From: Smittium culicis
Lineage: Eukaryota > Kickxellomycota > Harpellomycetes > Harpellales > Legeriomycetaceae
Direction of reading: 5' to 3'
NCBI GenBank assembly: GCA_001970855.1
Contig: LSSN01003578.1
Location: forward strand, 1-12,853
Length of the DNA stretch: 12,853 bases
Made by a program: the position numbers and the translations under genes. Below are positions 1 to 7,434 of this stretch, one piece after another. The notes beneath the pieces are model-generated. The model made no database searches. It saw nothing but the letters and a program-made list of their open reading frames with translations, and was not told the origin of the DNA. Positions within the stretch are counted from its first letter, which is position 1, and every line of letters starts with the position of its first letter.

Positions 1-20
1 ATATGAAACAGTAGACTTAC
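1..20 (-). other. 5' end of a spliceosomal intron in the SCP160-like gene
   Basis: On the minus strand the coding frame runs ...SKR and is followed directly by GTAAGT at 20-15, a consensus 5' splice donor. Reading on gives a few further codons (VSLLFH) to the window edge without a stop, so read-through cannot be strictly excluded. The donor match and its position just after the end of the KH helix make an intron the better reading. The acceptor lies outside the window. Confidence 0.7.
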
Positions 21-956
21 TCTCTTAGAGACAATATCTTCAATGGCAGCCTTAGCAATGGCAACGCCTTGGACATCACCAGAGATAGTAACATCGAATA
101 CTTCTAAAAGATCGTCAATTTCAAAGCCATCAGAGTTTTTTTCAGATTCAGGTTGTTGGGTATCATTATCAGATTTAGGGGGGAGGGATATATGGGCGCC
201 GCTTTGTAGTTGGATGCTAGCGAGAGTTTGGCCTTTAGCGCCAATAAGGAATCTTCTGACAACGACGGGGACTTGGACAACGATGTTTATTTGGGGTGAT
301 AGCTGGGAGCAGATCTCACGTTTGGCTTTAGCGACGTCTTTAGCGTCACCGGTAATGATGAAGGTCATAGTTTTAAGTTTAGTAGAGCGGGAGACTTCGA
401 TTTGAGTTTTAGTTTCATCCATGATTTGTTTGACAACCTCGGAAACAGAGATGTTTTGAGGAGCAGCTTTATCCTTGCCACCATCACGCTTGAAGTTTTT
501 ACCTCTTGGGACAATTTGGCCAAGGGGTAAATCGATAACTTCAGTTGATTTTGAGCTTTGAGCTTTAGGGCCGAGCATAGAAGATTTGGTGATACCGGCG
601 GCAGCAGAAGGTTTTCCCCATTGAGAGGCGAAAGAGCTTTTGGCAGCGGTTGAGGAGCCGAGTTCAGGGAAAGCGTCCTTGGAGCTAAGATCGAGTTTTT
701 TAGCGGGTTTCTTTACTGGTGCGGGAGAGTCATTTACAGAGCCGGCGAGTTTTTGAGTAGCCAATTTGGTAAAAATCTCAGAAGCGGATAGTTCTTGGGT
801 AGATACTTTAGTAGGGTTAGATAAACGAGAAGCAGAGTCAGAATGAGCAGTAGTTTCGAGAGATTCAGAGTTTTTAGAGATGTCCAAAGATTCAGGAATA
901 GCATCAACCAAGTCCTGAACCTGGGGAGCGTTTTCAGCGTTGGTGTTGGAGTCCAT
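21..956 (-). CDS. SCP160: Scp160/vigilin-like multi-KH RNA-binding protein, first coding exon (partial gene)
   Basis: This exon encodes the first 312 residues of a protein resembling Scp160/vigilin, a family of cytoplasmic, polysome-associated proteins with many KH domains that bind mRNA. Seen: the start MDSNTNAENAPQ, a low-complexity Ser/Ala/Lys N-terminus, then a KDAFPELGS...QWGKP stretch recalling the DAFP...WG segment ahead of the KH array in vigilins. Residues 168-220 form a degenerate KH-like fold ending TFIITGDAKDVAKAKREI, with no GxxG loop. Residues about 223-312 are a KH domain with IGAKGQ (GxxG at 239-242) and a closing helix AKAAIEDIV. The ATG at 956 has A at -3 and G at +4. The exon ends AGA|GTAAGT in phase 0, so the remaining KH repeats must lie beyond the left edge. 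Codons favour C-ending forms, unlike the AT-rich LINE, which suits a well-expressed host gene. Vigilin and Scp160 cannot be separated from this fragment. Confidence 0.8.
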
Positions 957-1487
957 AGTTAGATAATAAACCGGTAAGCCGTTAGAGAAAGAGAGAAGTG
1001 TATGCGTATACGAAAGAATAAAAGGTTTCACTTGCCAAAGTAGAAACTATAAAATTGAAATGTAGAATATAAGTTCCAAAGCTAAAAGTCTTTAATGAAA
1101 GGAAAAAGATTGAAGTGTAGGCATTTATCAGCAGATTTATAGTTGGAAATCAAAGTTGTAAGTTTTAAGAGAGCGAAATTCGCTTCGTCAGATCTAATAT
1201 TGCCTGCCAACCCAGCTGGCCAATAGCTTATTTAGTCTTGGGTATTGAACGGAGCGGCCAATAGTAGAAAAGCAGCTTTATAGCCATTACTAAATAGATT
1301 TGCCCAATAGGTTCGCAGATTGAGATTTGTGGGTATAGTGTTGGTTGGATTTTCAGGGAAAGGTAGTAGAGTTGAGAGTATTTATTGGGCTAATTCTTTC
1401 TGCAGCGAATGGCAGATGATAATGGAAGTTTATCTCTTCGCCTACTATCTAGTGGCGGCCATCTATTGGCCAGGAAAAATAAAATAA
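957..1487 (-). promoter_or_regulatory. Upstream region of the SCP160-like gene with clustered CCAAT boxes
   Basis: No credible gene is present in this stretch. On the minus strand the part next to the ATG is pyrimidine-rich (around 990-1010), as expected of a fungal 5' leader. Further out there are CCAAT pentamers on the plus strand at 1220-1224, 1258-1262 and 1304-1308, and reversed copies (ATTGG) at 1384-1388 and 1465-1469; a sixth, 1506-1510, falls just inside the proposed LINE. The 9-mer GGCCAATAG occurs at 1218-1226 and 1256-1264 and inverted at 1463-1471. A short inverted repeat AGCGAA-A-TTCGCT sits near 1173-1185. CCAAT is the known site of the fungal HAP/NF-Y complex; a role in this gene's transcription is inferred from position. 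Confidence 0.45.
1476..1487 (+). repeat. Candidate left target-site duplication of the intact LINE
   Basis: The 12-mer AAAATAAAATAA here recurs at 7019-7030 at the end of the element's A-rich tail. A duplication beginning with a run of A fits the TTTT/AA nicking preference known for L1-type endonucleases. The match is low in complexity and overlaps the tail, so chance is a serious alternative. Confidence 0.3.
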
Positions 1488-1577
1488 TTCATAGGATAAT
1501 CACCGATTGGGTATTATCGAGTATGGTGGATAAAAATTAATACAGCTAAATAAGCCAAATGAGCTCTCTCTCTCTCA

Positions 1578-1611
1578 TTTGAAAAAAAAATAAGTAAACC
1601 GACCAATAAAA
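1578..1611 (+). promoter_or_regulatory. Conserved LINE 5' UTR block with CCAAT box
   Basis: TTTGAA, an A-run and then GTAAACCGACCAATAAAA occur 46 bases before the ORF1 start. The decayed second copy keeps nearly the same block at 7307-7342 (GTAAACCGGCCAATAAAA) while its coding sequence has diverged heavily. The block includes a CCAAT pentamer at 1603-1607 and follows a short CT run at 1564-1576. Conservation between an intact and a dead copy shows this is part of the element rather than host flank. A role as internal promoter or RNA packaging signal is inference. Confidence 0.5.
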
Positions 1612-1656
1612 ACCAAGCAAAAATTTTATATATTTTTTCAAAAACGAAAGACATAA

Positions 1657-3009
1657 ATGGAACCTAGTGATAATAACTTCCATTCGAAACAAGGTCCAAG
1701 TTGGGCTAATGTAGTAAAATTAAGAGATAAGCCTCCTGATACTGCAAAAAAAAGTGAAAATAAGTTTGTTCCAGTCTCTTTATTCAAATCCACCACCGGA
1801 AGTGAACCTGCAAAAAGGAAAATCGCATGTCTAGGTGGTACAACTCTAAAGCTAGGTATTTCGCTAAGAGATATTTATCAAGATACTGATGAATTCGTTG
1901 AAGAAATTCTAATTCAGTTTGGAGAAATCCAAACATGTTTTGAAATTGACAATCGTAGAAAATTATTATTTCTAAAATTTGCAAACAAAATCGACTTTGA
2001 AAAAGCAAAAAAAATCGAATTGATTTACAAAGAAAAAAAAGTTGAAGTATTTGAAACTACAGAGTACTCTGAAGATTTTAAAACGATAACCATACCGTCA
2101 TACAACGGTTTGAGTGTATGGGAAGTAGCCCAGAAAGCTCATGAAGAGCTTTCAAAATTAGGTGAAGTTATTGACATTACTGCACTAAAGTATAAACAAA
2201 TAAACTCTTTCCCATCAAAAAGCATCAAGATTAACTTTAAAACCAACAAAGATTGTGATATACCAAGTTCTTTAATGGTAATGGAAATTAAAGTTCTACT
2301 GCTTTGGAAAGGCGGAGAACCAATTTGTACATATTGCAAGAAGTCCGATCACTGGAAATACCAATGTGAAGACTTGAAAAATAAAATTGAAAAAAAAACC
2401 AAAAGAACTAGAACATCAACCACAAAAAATTCTAAAAAAGTTTTTATTAAAGAGGTAAACCAAATAGTAAATACAGATAATAAAATCGCTTCGACATCAG
2501 AGTTAGTAAACTCTGAAAATACAGATAATAGAACTGTACTTCCCTTGGAGGATAGTTCAGGCTCTAAATGCAACTCTTCTGAACTAAAATTGGAACCTAA
2601 AACTGAATTAATTTCAAGTGAGAAAAATTTAGGAATGGTTAAAAATAATTTTATAAAAAATATCGAGAAACAATTACCTAGTGTAATAGATTTTTCGGAT
2701 TCTGATGATGTAACAATCTCTAGAAGAGATAAATATTCGATACCTAATCTTAGATCGTTTTCTAAATACAATACAAACGATAGTAGCATCAGAAGCACTT
2801 TTAATAAAATACAAAAAATTAAAAAAATAAATTTAAAAAACAAACCTAAAAATGTAGAAATTAAAACCAACGGAATATTAACTGAACTCGTCGAGGCAGC
2901 CGCAAAAAACATCAAACCAAAAGAATCTAAGGCAATTAAAAATATTTTGATGATCGATAATAAATCGGAAAATAATATTTCTACTGAGGTAGAAATGGAA
3001 ATTAATTAA
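1657..3009 (+). CDS. LINE ORF1 protein: RNA-binding, with CCHC zinc knuckle
   Basis: This 450-residue protein is the ORF1 product of the LINE, expected to bind element RNA and form the ribonucleoprotein used in transposition. Seen: a Pro/Lys-rich N-terminus; two stretches (about 55-135 and 143-215) with alternating strand/helix character that could be RRM-like folds; and a zinc knuckle C224-X2-C227-X4-H232-X4-C237, preceded by LLLWKGGEPI and followed by a Lys/Arg-rich tract (241-265) suited to nucleic-acid binding. The rest, 266-450, is Ser/Asn/Lys-rich and probably disordered, with no motif I recognise. The start at 1657 has A at -3 and G at +4. The decayed copy has its aligned ATG at 7431. 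ORF2 begins 4 nt after the stop in another frame. The RRM-like assignment is tentative; the knuckle is clear. Confidence 0.9.
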   Translation: MEPSDNNFHSKQGPSWANVVKLRDKPPDTAKKSENKFVPVSLFKSTTGSEPAKRKIACLGGTTLKLGISLRDIYQDTDEFVEEILIQFGEIQTCFEIDNRRKLLFLKFANKIDFEKAKKIELIYKEKKVEVFETTEYSEDFKTITIPSYNGLSVWEVAQKAHEELSKLGEVIDITALKYKQINSFPSKSIKINFKTNKDCDIPSSLMVMEIKVLLLWKGGEPICTYCKKSDHWKYQCEDLKNKIEKKTKRTRTSTTKNSKKVFIKEVNQIVNTDNKIASTSELVNSENTDNRTVLPLEDSSGSKCNSSELKLEPKTELISSEKNLGMVKNNFIKNIEKQLPSVIDFSDSDDVTISRRDKYSIPNLRSFSKYNTNDSSIRSTFNKIQKIKKINLKNKPKNVEIKTNGILTELVEAAAKNIKPKESKAIKNILMIDNKSENNISTEVEMEIN

Positions 3010-3013
3010 TTTT

Positions 3014-6000
3014 ATGTATATTTTACAAAAAGAAAGAGAAAATATCCAAAAAAATAATAAAATGGAAAACAAAAAAAAAATAGAAAGATTAAAAAATAAA
3101 ATAAAAATAACAACTTTCAATGTCAAAGGAATATCCTGCAACAGAAAAAAAGGCAGACTATTTACTTTCTTGAGAAAAATAGTGAAATCAGACATAATAT
3201 GTCTTCAGGAAATAAATATTAAAAATACAGACATGCCATTCTGGACCAATTATTGGAACGGTTTGGTATCATGGTCTAAATATACAGCAACAATTATAAA
3301 TAATAAAAATTACAAATTAATACAAAACTTTGTTTATTTTGAAGGAAGAATACACATATCACTGGTGGAAATGGAAAATAAGAAATTAAGAATAGTTAAC
3401 CTCTACCTACCAAACAATGAAAGGGAAAGGAAAATTTTGATTGAATTTACAGCTGAGAATTTATTGGATAATAAAAAAGAAGATGAAGAATTAATTATAA
3501 TGGGGGATATGAATATGGTTGAAAATGAGATACGAGATAGATCCCCTCCTAGAACAACAAAAAAAAAAGAATACACAAACATGCATGATCTAATAAGTAT
3601 TTTTGGTTTATCCAATCTAATCAGTGAATTAAAAAGTAATGAAATAATATACACGTGGGTAGAATATTCTGGGAGATATAAGTCTAGAATAGACCATATC
3701 TTTGTACCTAATAAAATAATTAAAAATTGTGAGATTAATGAAATTTCCCCAACAGAATTCTCGGACCACAAATGCATCACATTTAGTATAAACAATTGGT
3801 CAAGCTATTTTGAAAAATGTACCAAAAACTGGAAACTTAATTCAAGTATGCTTCAAAAAAATGAAATTTCTAACGAAATTATCAAAATACTAAATAAAGA
3901 TTGTTCAAGCATTAATGAATGGGCAGTAATGAAACAAAAGTGTAAAGAAAATTTTATCAAAGCAGGACGAATAAATTCAAAAAACGCACAAATTGAAATG
4001 TTTGAAGACACAAACAAACTATACAGCTCATTAATAAAAAGAGGAAATATTAGCCTAACAGAAACAATGCATTACAACAAAGAGATCTTATTCAATGAAG
4101 AAGAAATAAAAAAAATTAAAAAATCCATTCTAGATGGTATAATTGTAAGGTCTCGCTCAAATTGGGCAGAAAAAGGCGAAAAGTCCAACAAATATTTCTT
4201 TGGTTTGCTGAAAACAAAAGAAAAAAAGAATCGAATAGAAAAATTATCTAATAAAAACGGGGATCTAGTAACCGATAGGCCAGGGTTAAATAAGATTTGT
4301 CATGATTTCTATTCAAACCTTTTTAACAGTGCAGAAACCTGCAAAAGTAGTCAATTGTTGCTTACTCAAAGAATTAAAAAAGCTCTAACTCAATCAGAAG
4401 CAATTGAATTAGAAAAAGATATAGAAATAAAAGAAATAGAGCTTTCTATTGATAGTTCTCCCAATAATAAGTCTCCTGGCCCAGATGGAATAACTTTTGA
4501 ATTTTACAAAAAATTTAAGCAAATAGTGTCAATGCACCTTCAAAAAATTTTTAATAAACAAATCGAAATGAAAAAATGGAATGACACAATAGGCGGGTCA
4601 TTAATTTCCCTTATCCCAAAAAAGGGGGATATGTCAAATATAAAAAACTACAGGCCAATTACCTTATCTAATACAGATGAAAAAATATACACCAAAATAC
4701 TCACTAATAGACTGCAGAAATTCATGAGAAAATTAATAAATGAACACCAATCAGGATTTATAAAAAAAAGAAAAATATTCGATAATATCCTAGCGGCTAA
4801 CTTCCTATTTGAAAACAGCAAAATAAGCCCTGATATCACAAATGGCTATATGCTATTATTGGATCAAGAAAAAGCATATGATCGAGTTGATTGGGGATAT
4901 TTATTTTTATGCCTAAAAAAATTTGGAATTGGAAAATCTTTTATAGAGCGAATTAAAAATATTTATTATGGTTCTAGAACCTCAGTTATTATTAATGGAG
5001 AACTAACTCATCCAATTGATATCAGACAAGGTTTAAGACAAGGAGATCCTCTTTCTCCGCTATTGTATAACATTATTATAGAACCTTTAATATTATTGGT
5101 TAAAGAAAGAATATCTGGAATACCCGATTCATATGAAGGATTTAAAATACTGGCATATGCTGATGACTTACTTATAGGAATTAATAACCGAGACGAAGAA
5201 AAAAAAATTAATGAAGCGTTAAAAATTCATTCGTTAGCATCAAACGCTAAAATAAATTCTGAAAAAACAATTTATGTAAAAGTTGGAGAACCGATAGATA
5301 ATTGGCTTGACATAAAATGCATATCCCAAAAAGATTCATTCAAATACCTGGGTATTCTTTTTAATTCTTCAGGGATTACAATTAAAGAAAATCAGGAGTA
5401 TTTATTGGATAATATAAATAAAAAGATATCTAGTTGGAAAAATAGAAAATTATCTATTAAAGGGAAGATTTTACTGGTAAACACTTTTCTATTATCAAAA
5501 TTGTGGTTTTCTGCGCATGTAATACCGTTTGAAAAATCCTTTATAGCAGAAATAAAAAAATCAGTGAATTCATTCATCTGGAACAATAAAAAAACAAAAA
5601 TAAAAATTGATACGTTGGAACTAAAGAAAAAAAATGGCGGATTGGGTCTACTAAATGTAGAGGCGCAATCAAAAACGCTTTTCATTAAATGGTACAATGA
5701 ACTATTAATGAATAAAAAATATATATGGTCTGAATCAGCTCTGAACAGTTTAAAAATTCTTACACACATATATTCCGAAAATAGTCTAATAGAAACATTG
5801 ATAAGTCAAGATAAGATTAAAAACATACGTAAATATCCACCAGTGTGGAAAGCTGCACTAAAAATTTCAAGGGATATTTATGAAATAGATATGTCCGAAC
5901 TGCAAACATGGTCTTTTGACAAGATAAAAATGCTTGGAATTGGTAAGATAAACAAATTATTTGACATAAACCTAACAAAAAACGACCAATCGTGGCTACA

Positions 6001-6889
6001 GAAAAAGAATATAAAAAATTGTGGGGAATTTATATCCAATTGCGAATTAATATGGAATGACGATTCAGATTACTTATATTTAATTCAGGTAAATAATAGA
6101 CCAAAAATTTTTAAAGCAAGTGAATTCCAAAAAAACGAGTATTTCACAAAAGATTATAATCCAGAAATCGTCTTTCCATCAGAGAGGCTCAAAATAAATG
6201 ACCAGCCAATAGATAGATGGTCTAACTTAAAAATAAGAAGCTTCATCTGTTATAAAAGTAGAAATGAGCCAATAACCCAACCTAAATGGGATTCCATTGG
6301 TAAAACTGCCAACATAGAACCAATCTTTAACTGGTCCAAAATACACAAAATTGATTTAGAACCTAAAATCACTAGCCACTTATATCTACTATTTAACAAT
6401 GCATTAATAAATGGGACGAAATTAAGGCTGTGGAATAAGGGTATATTCAACGAATCACAGGAATGCAAAGCATGTAAATCTAGAAAAGAAAATATAGTTC
6501 ATATATATTTCGGATGCAGAAGAATAAAAGAGTTCTGGAAGCTCATTTGCCAGTTTATAAAAAATAAAACTTCATCAACTACCGGATTAACCAATAGATT
6601 AACAGTAGACGTAATTTTTGACTTTCTAGAACCATTAAAAACCAAATTTCCAAACATTGAGATTCTTTACGGTTTAGCCATATGGAACATATATAGAGCC
6701 AAAACCGAAGCCGCGTTAGCTAATACTATACTACCTGCCGAAGGAATCTTCCATAGGTGGAAAAATGATTTAAAAGAAAAAATTAAAAGAGATTCTAAAC
6801 AATTAAAGAAAAGAGACACCTGGAGCAAAATTAAGACCCTTTGGTTTTCTTTTGAGCCAGGCGGAAAAGTTATATTTGACAATAGTTAA
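3014..6889 (+). CDS. LINE ORF2 polyprotein: APE endonuclease and reverse transcriptase
   Basis: This 1291-residue protein carries out target-primed reverse transcription: its endonuclease nicks genomic DNA and its RT copies element RNA from the exposed 3' end. Endonuclease, about 30-260: N36 in TFNVKG, E66 in LQEIN, D165 and N167 in GDMN, D227-H228 in RIDHIF, and S250-D251-H252. RT, about 480-785: SPGPDG (487-492), LIPKKGD, NYRPITL, motif A LLLDQEKAYD (D617), motif B RQGLRQGDPLSPLL (671-684), motif C AYADD (D717, D718), then FKYLGI. A thumb/connector follows with LSIKGKILLVN and GGLGLLN. A C-terminal C1151-X2-C1154-X8-H1163-X4-C1168 resembles the zf-RVT module. No RNase H is seen. The ATG at 3014 has a poor context; M17 (3062) has A at -3 and G at +4 and lies close to the endonuclease, so it may be the true start. 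Confidence 0.95.
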   Translation: MYILQKERENIQKNNKMENKKKIERLKNKIKITTFNVKGISCNRKKGRLFTFLRKIVKSDIICLQEINIKNTDMPFWTNYWNGLVSWSKYTATIINNKNYKLIQNFVYFEGRIHISLVEMENKKLRIVNLYLPNNERERKILIEFTAENLLDNKKEDEELIIMGDMNMVENEIRDRSPPRTTKKKEYTNMHDLISIFGLSNLISELKSNEIIYTWVEYSGRYKSRIDHIFVPNKIIKNCEINEISPTEFSDHKCITFSINNWSSYFEKCTKNWKLNSSMLQKNEISNEIIKILNKDCSSINEWAVMKQKCKENFIKAGRINSKNAQIEMFEDTNKLYSSLIKRGNISLTETMHYNKEILFNEEEIKKIKKSILDGIIVRSRSNWAEKGEKSNKYFFGLLKTKEKKNRIEKLSNKNGDLVTDRPGLNKICHDFYSNLFNSAETCKSSQLLLTQRIKKALTQSEAIELEKDIEIKEIELSIDSSPNNKSPGPDGITFEFYKKFKQIVSMHLQKIFNKQIEMKKWNDTIGGSLISLIPKKGDMSNIKNYRPITLSNTDEKIYTKILTNRLQKFMRKLINEHQSGFIKKRKIFDNILAANFLFENSKISPDITNGYMLLLDQEKAYDRVDWGYLFLCLKKFGIGKSFIERIKNIYYGSRTSVIINGELTHPIDIRQGLRQGDPLSPLLYNIIIEPLILLVKERISGIPDSYEGFKILAYADDLLIGINNRDEEKKINEALKIHSLASNAKINSEKTIYVKVGEPIDNWLDIKCISQKDSFKYLGILFNSSGITIKENQEYLLDNINKKISSWKNRKLSIKGKILLVNTFLLSKLWFSAHVIPFEKSFIAEIKKSVNSFIWNNKKTKIKIDTLELKKKNGGLGLLNVEAQSKTLFIKWYNELLMNKKYIWSESALNSLKILTHIYSENSLIETLISQDKIKNIRKYPPVWKAALKISRDIYEIDMSELQTWSFDKIKMLGIGKINKLFDINLTKNDQSWLQKKNIKNCGEFISNCELIWNDDSDYLYLIQVNNRPKIFKASEFQKNEYFTKDYNPEIVFPSERLKINDQPIDRWSNLKIRSFICYKSRNEPITQPKWDSIGKTANIEPIFNWSKIHKIDLEPKITSHLYLLFNNALINGTKLRLWNKGIFNESQECKACKSRKENIVHIYFGCRRIKEFWKLICQFIKNKTSSTTGLTNRLTVDVIFDFLEPLKTKFPNIEILYGLAIWNIYRAKTEAALANTILPAEGIFHRWKNDLKEKIKRDSKQLKKRDTWSKIKTLWFSFEPGGKVIFDNS

Positions 6890-7003
6890 ACGTTTTTATC
6901 TCCTCAGTCTCTCTTCCAATTACATTCTTTTACTAATCTATATTTTATTACTTCACATTTGATTTCACACTATAGTGTATTAATCTTGAAATAAATTTGA
7001 TAT
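6890..7003 (+). other. LINE 3' UTR
   Basis: About 115 bases separate the ORF2 stop from the A-rich tail. The first part is pyrimidine-rich (TCTCCTCAGTCTCTCTTCC). In L1-type elements the ORF2 protein begins copying near the 3' tail, so this stretch is where RNA recognition would be expected; no stem is obvious. No matching 3' UTR is seen in the decayed copy. Confidence 0.75.
6990..6995 (+). terminator. Polyadenylation signal AATAAA of the intact LINE
   Basis: AATAAA lies 9 bases upstream of the first base of the A14 run. This close spacing fits a mobile RNA that was cleaved and polyadenylated shortly after the signal before being copied. In such AT-rich sequence the hexamer alone is weak evidence; its place just before the tail is what supports it. 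Confidence 0.55.
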
Positions 7004-7030
7004 AAAAAAAAAAAAAATAAAATAAAATAA
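7004..7030 (+). repeat. LINE A-rich 3' tail, A14 then (TAAAA)n
   Basis: Fourteen A residues (7004-7017) are followed by TAAAATAAAATAA. This marks the 3' junction of the intact LINE and shows the plus orientation of the inserted RNA. The TAAAA units may be part of the tail, a copied duplication of the target, or both. Confidence 0.8.
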
Positions 7031-7306
7031 GAAATCCAATACTCTTGCGTATTTTATAACTATACTATATTTATTTGGCCCTATTTGTCAAGCTATTCCA
7101 AACTAAAAATAGTTTAATGCTATATAAAAGGTATACTGAACAAATGCCCAGTGCGTACGGGGTCACTAGAGCGGCGGAGTGGGGTCAGGTGAATTTCTTA
7201 TAATTTTTTATAATTTTTTATACTTTTATAATTAGCTTTTAGTACTTTTTATTATTGTATAGATAAATTTTCCATGATGAAAAAAAAATCTTATCTTTCT
7301 ATTCCT
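7031..7306. other. Spacer between the two LINE copies, with TATA-like box and GC-rich island
   Basis: No gene is found here. TATATAAAAGG at 7121-7131 is a strong TATA-box look-alike. About 25 bases further on comes a GC-rich patch (about 7148-7192) containing GCGTACGGGG and GCGGCGGAGTGGGG, striking in such AT-rich surroundings. It may be the 5' end of the decayed LINE: GAGTGGGGTCAGGTGAATTT loosely resembles GAGTATGGTGGATAAAAATT in the leader of the intact copy. It may also be older host sequence. From 7193 on the sequence is again almost only A and T. Confidence 0.4.
7199..7236. repeat. Short AT-only tandem repeat
   Basis: The decamer TAATTTTTTA occurs twice in direct succession (7201-7210 and 7211-7220), followed by imperfect partial copies (TACTTTTATAATT). 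It is a simple low-complexity repeat in the spacer before the decayed LINE. Confidence 0.5.
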
Positions 7307-7385
7307 TTTGAAGGAAAAAAAAGAGTAAACCGGCCAATAAAATTCAGCTAAAATTAAAGTTATAATTTTTCATAAAAAATAAAAT

Positions 7386-7434
7386 AAAGAAATTACATGG
7401 AAAAAAACAAAAAAAAAGAAAAGAAATTGCATGG
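7386..7434 (+). repeat. Short direct repeat spanning the decayed ORF1 start
   Basis: AAAGAAATTACATGG (7386-7400) and AAAGAAATTGCATGG (7420-7434) match at 14 of 15 positions and are offset by 34 bases. Only the second ATG is in register with the ORF1 alignment. A local duplication of the leader/start region is the simplest explanation. Confidence 0.5.

Larger units (their letters stand above)
1488..7030 (+). mobile_element. Full-length L1/Tx1-like non-LTR retrotransposon (LINE), structurally intact copy
   Basis: The element contains, in order, a short 5' UTR, ORF1 (zinc-knuckle protein), ORF2 (APE endonuclease, reverse transcriptase, C-terminal CCHC), a 3' UTR with AATAAA, and an A-rich tail. 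There are no long terminal repeats, integrase, protease or RNase H, which separates it from LTR elements. Both ORFs are open and the catalytic motifs are present. The 3' end is clear from the tail; the 5' end is not. The value 1488 rests on a weak 12-bp candidate target-site duplication (AAAATAAAATAA at 1476-1487 and 7019-7030), and the real boundary could lie anywhere up to about 1560. Placement in an L1/Tx1/Zorro-like clade is inferred from the APE endonuclease, the two-ORF layout and the RT motif style, not from a tree. Confidence 0.9.

Noticed and set aside
43..405. 120-codon plus-strand open frame at the left edge
   Set aside because: It lies antisense to the KH-protein exon, has no recognisable domain, and the minus-strand frame encodes a clear KH domain.
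957..1656. Second host gene between the KH gene and the LINE
   Set aside because: No open frame, splice pattern or RNA gene could be supported; the stretch reads as promoter and LINE leader.
1784..6882. Several minus-strand open frames of 60-190 codons opposite the LINE ORFs
   Set aside because: They mirror the A-rich sense strand, giving Phe/Leu/Ile/Ser-rich proteins that mimic membrane segments. They are shadows of ORF1 and ORF2.
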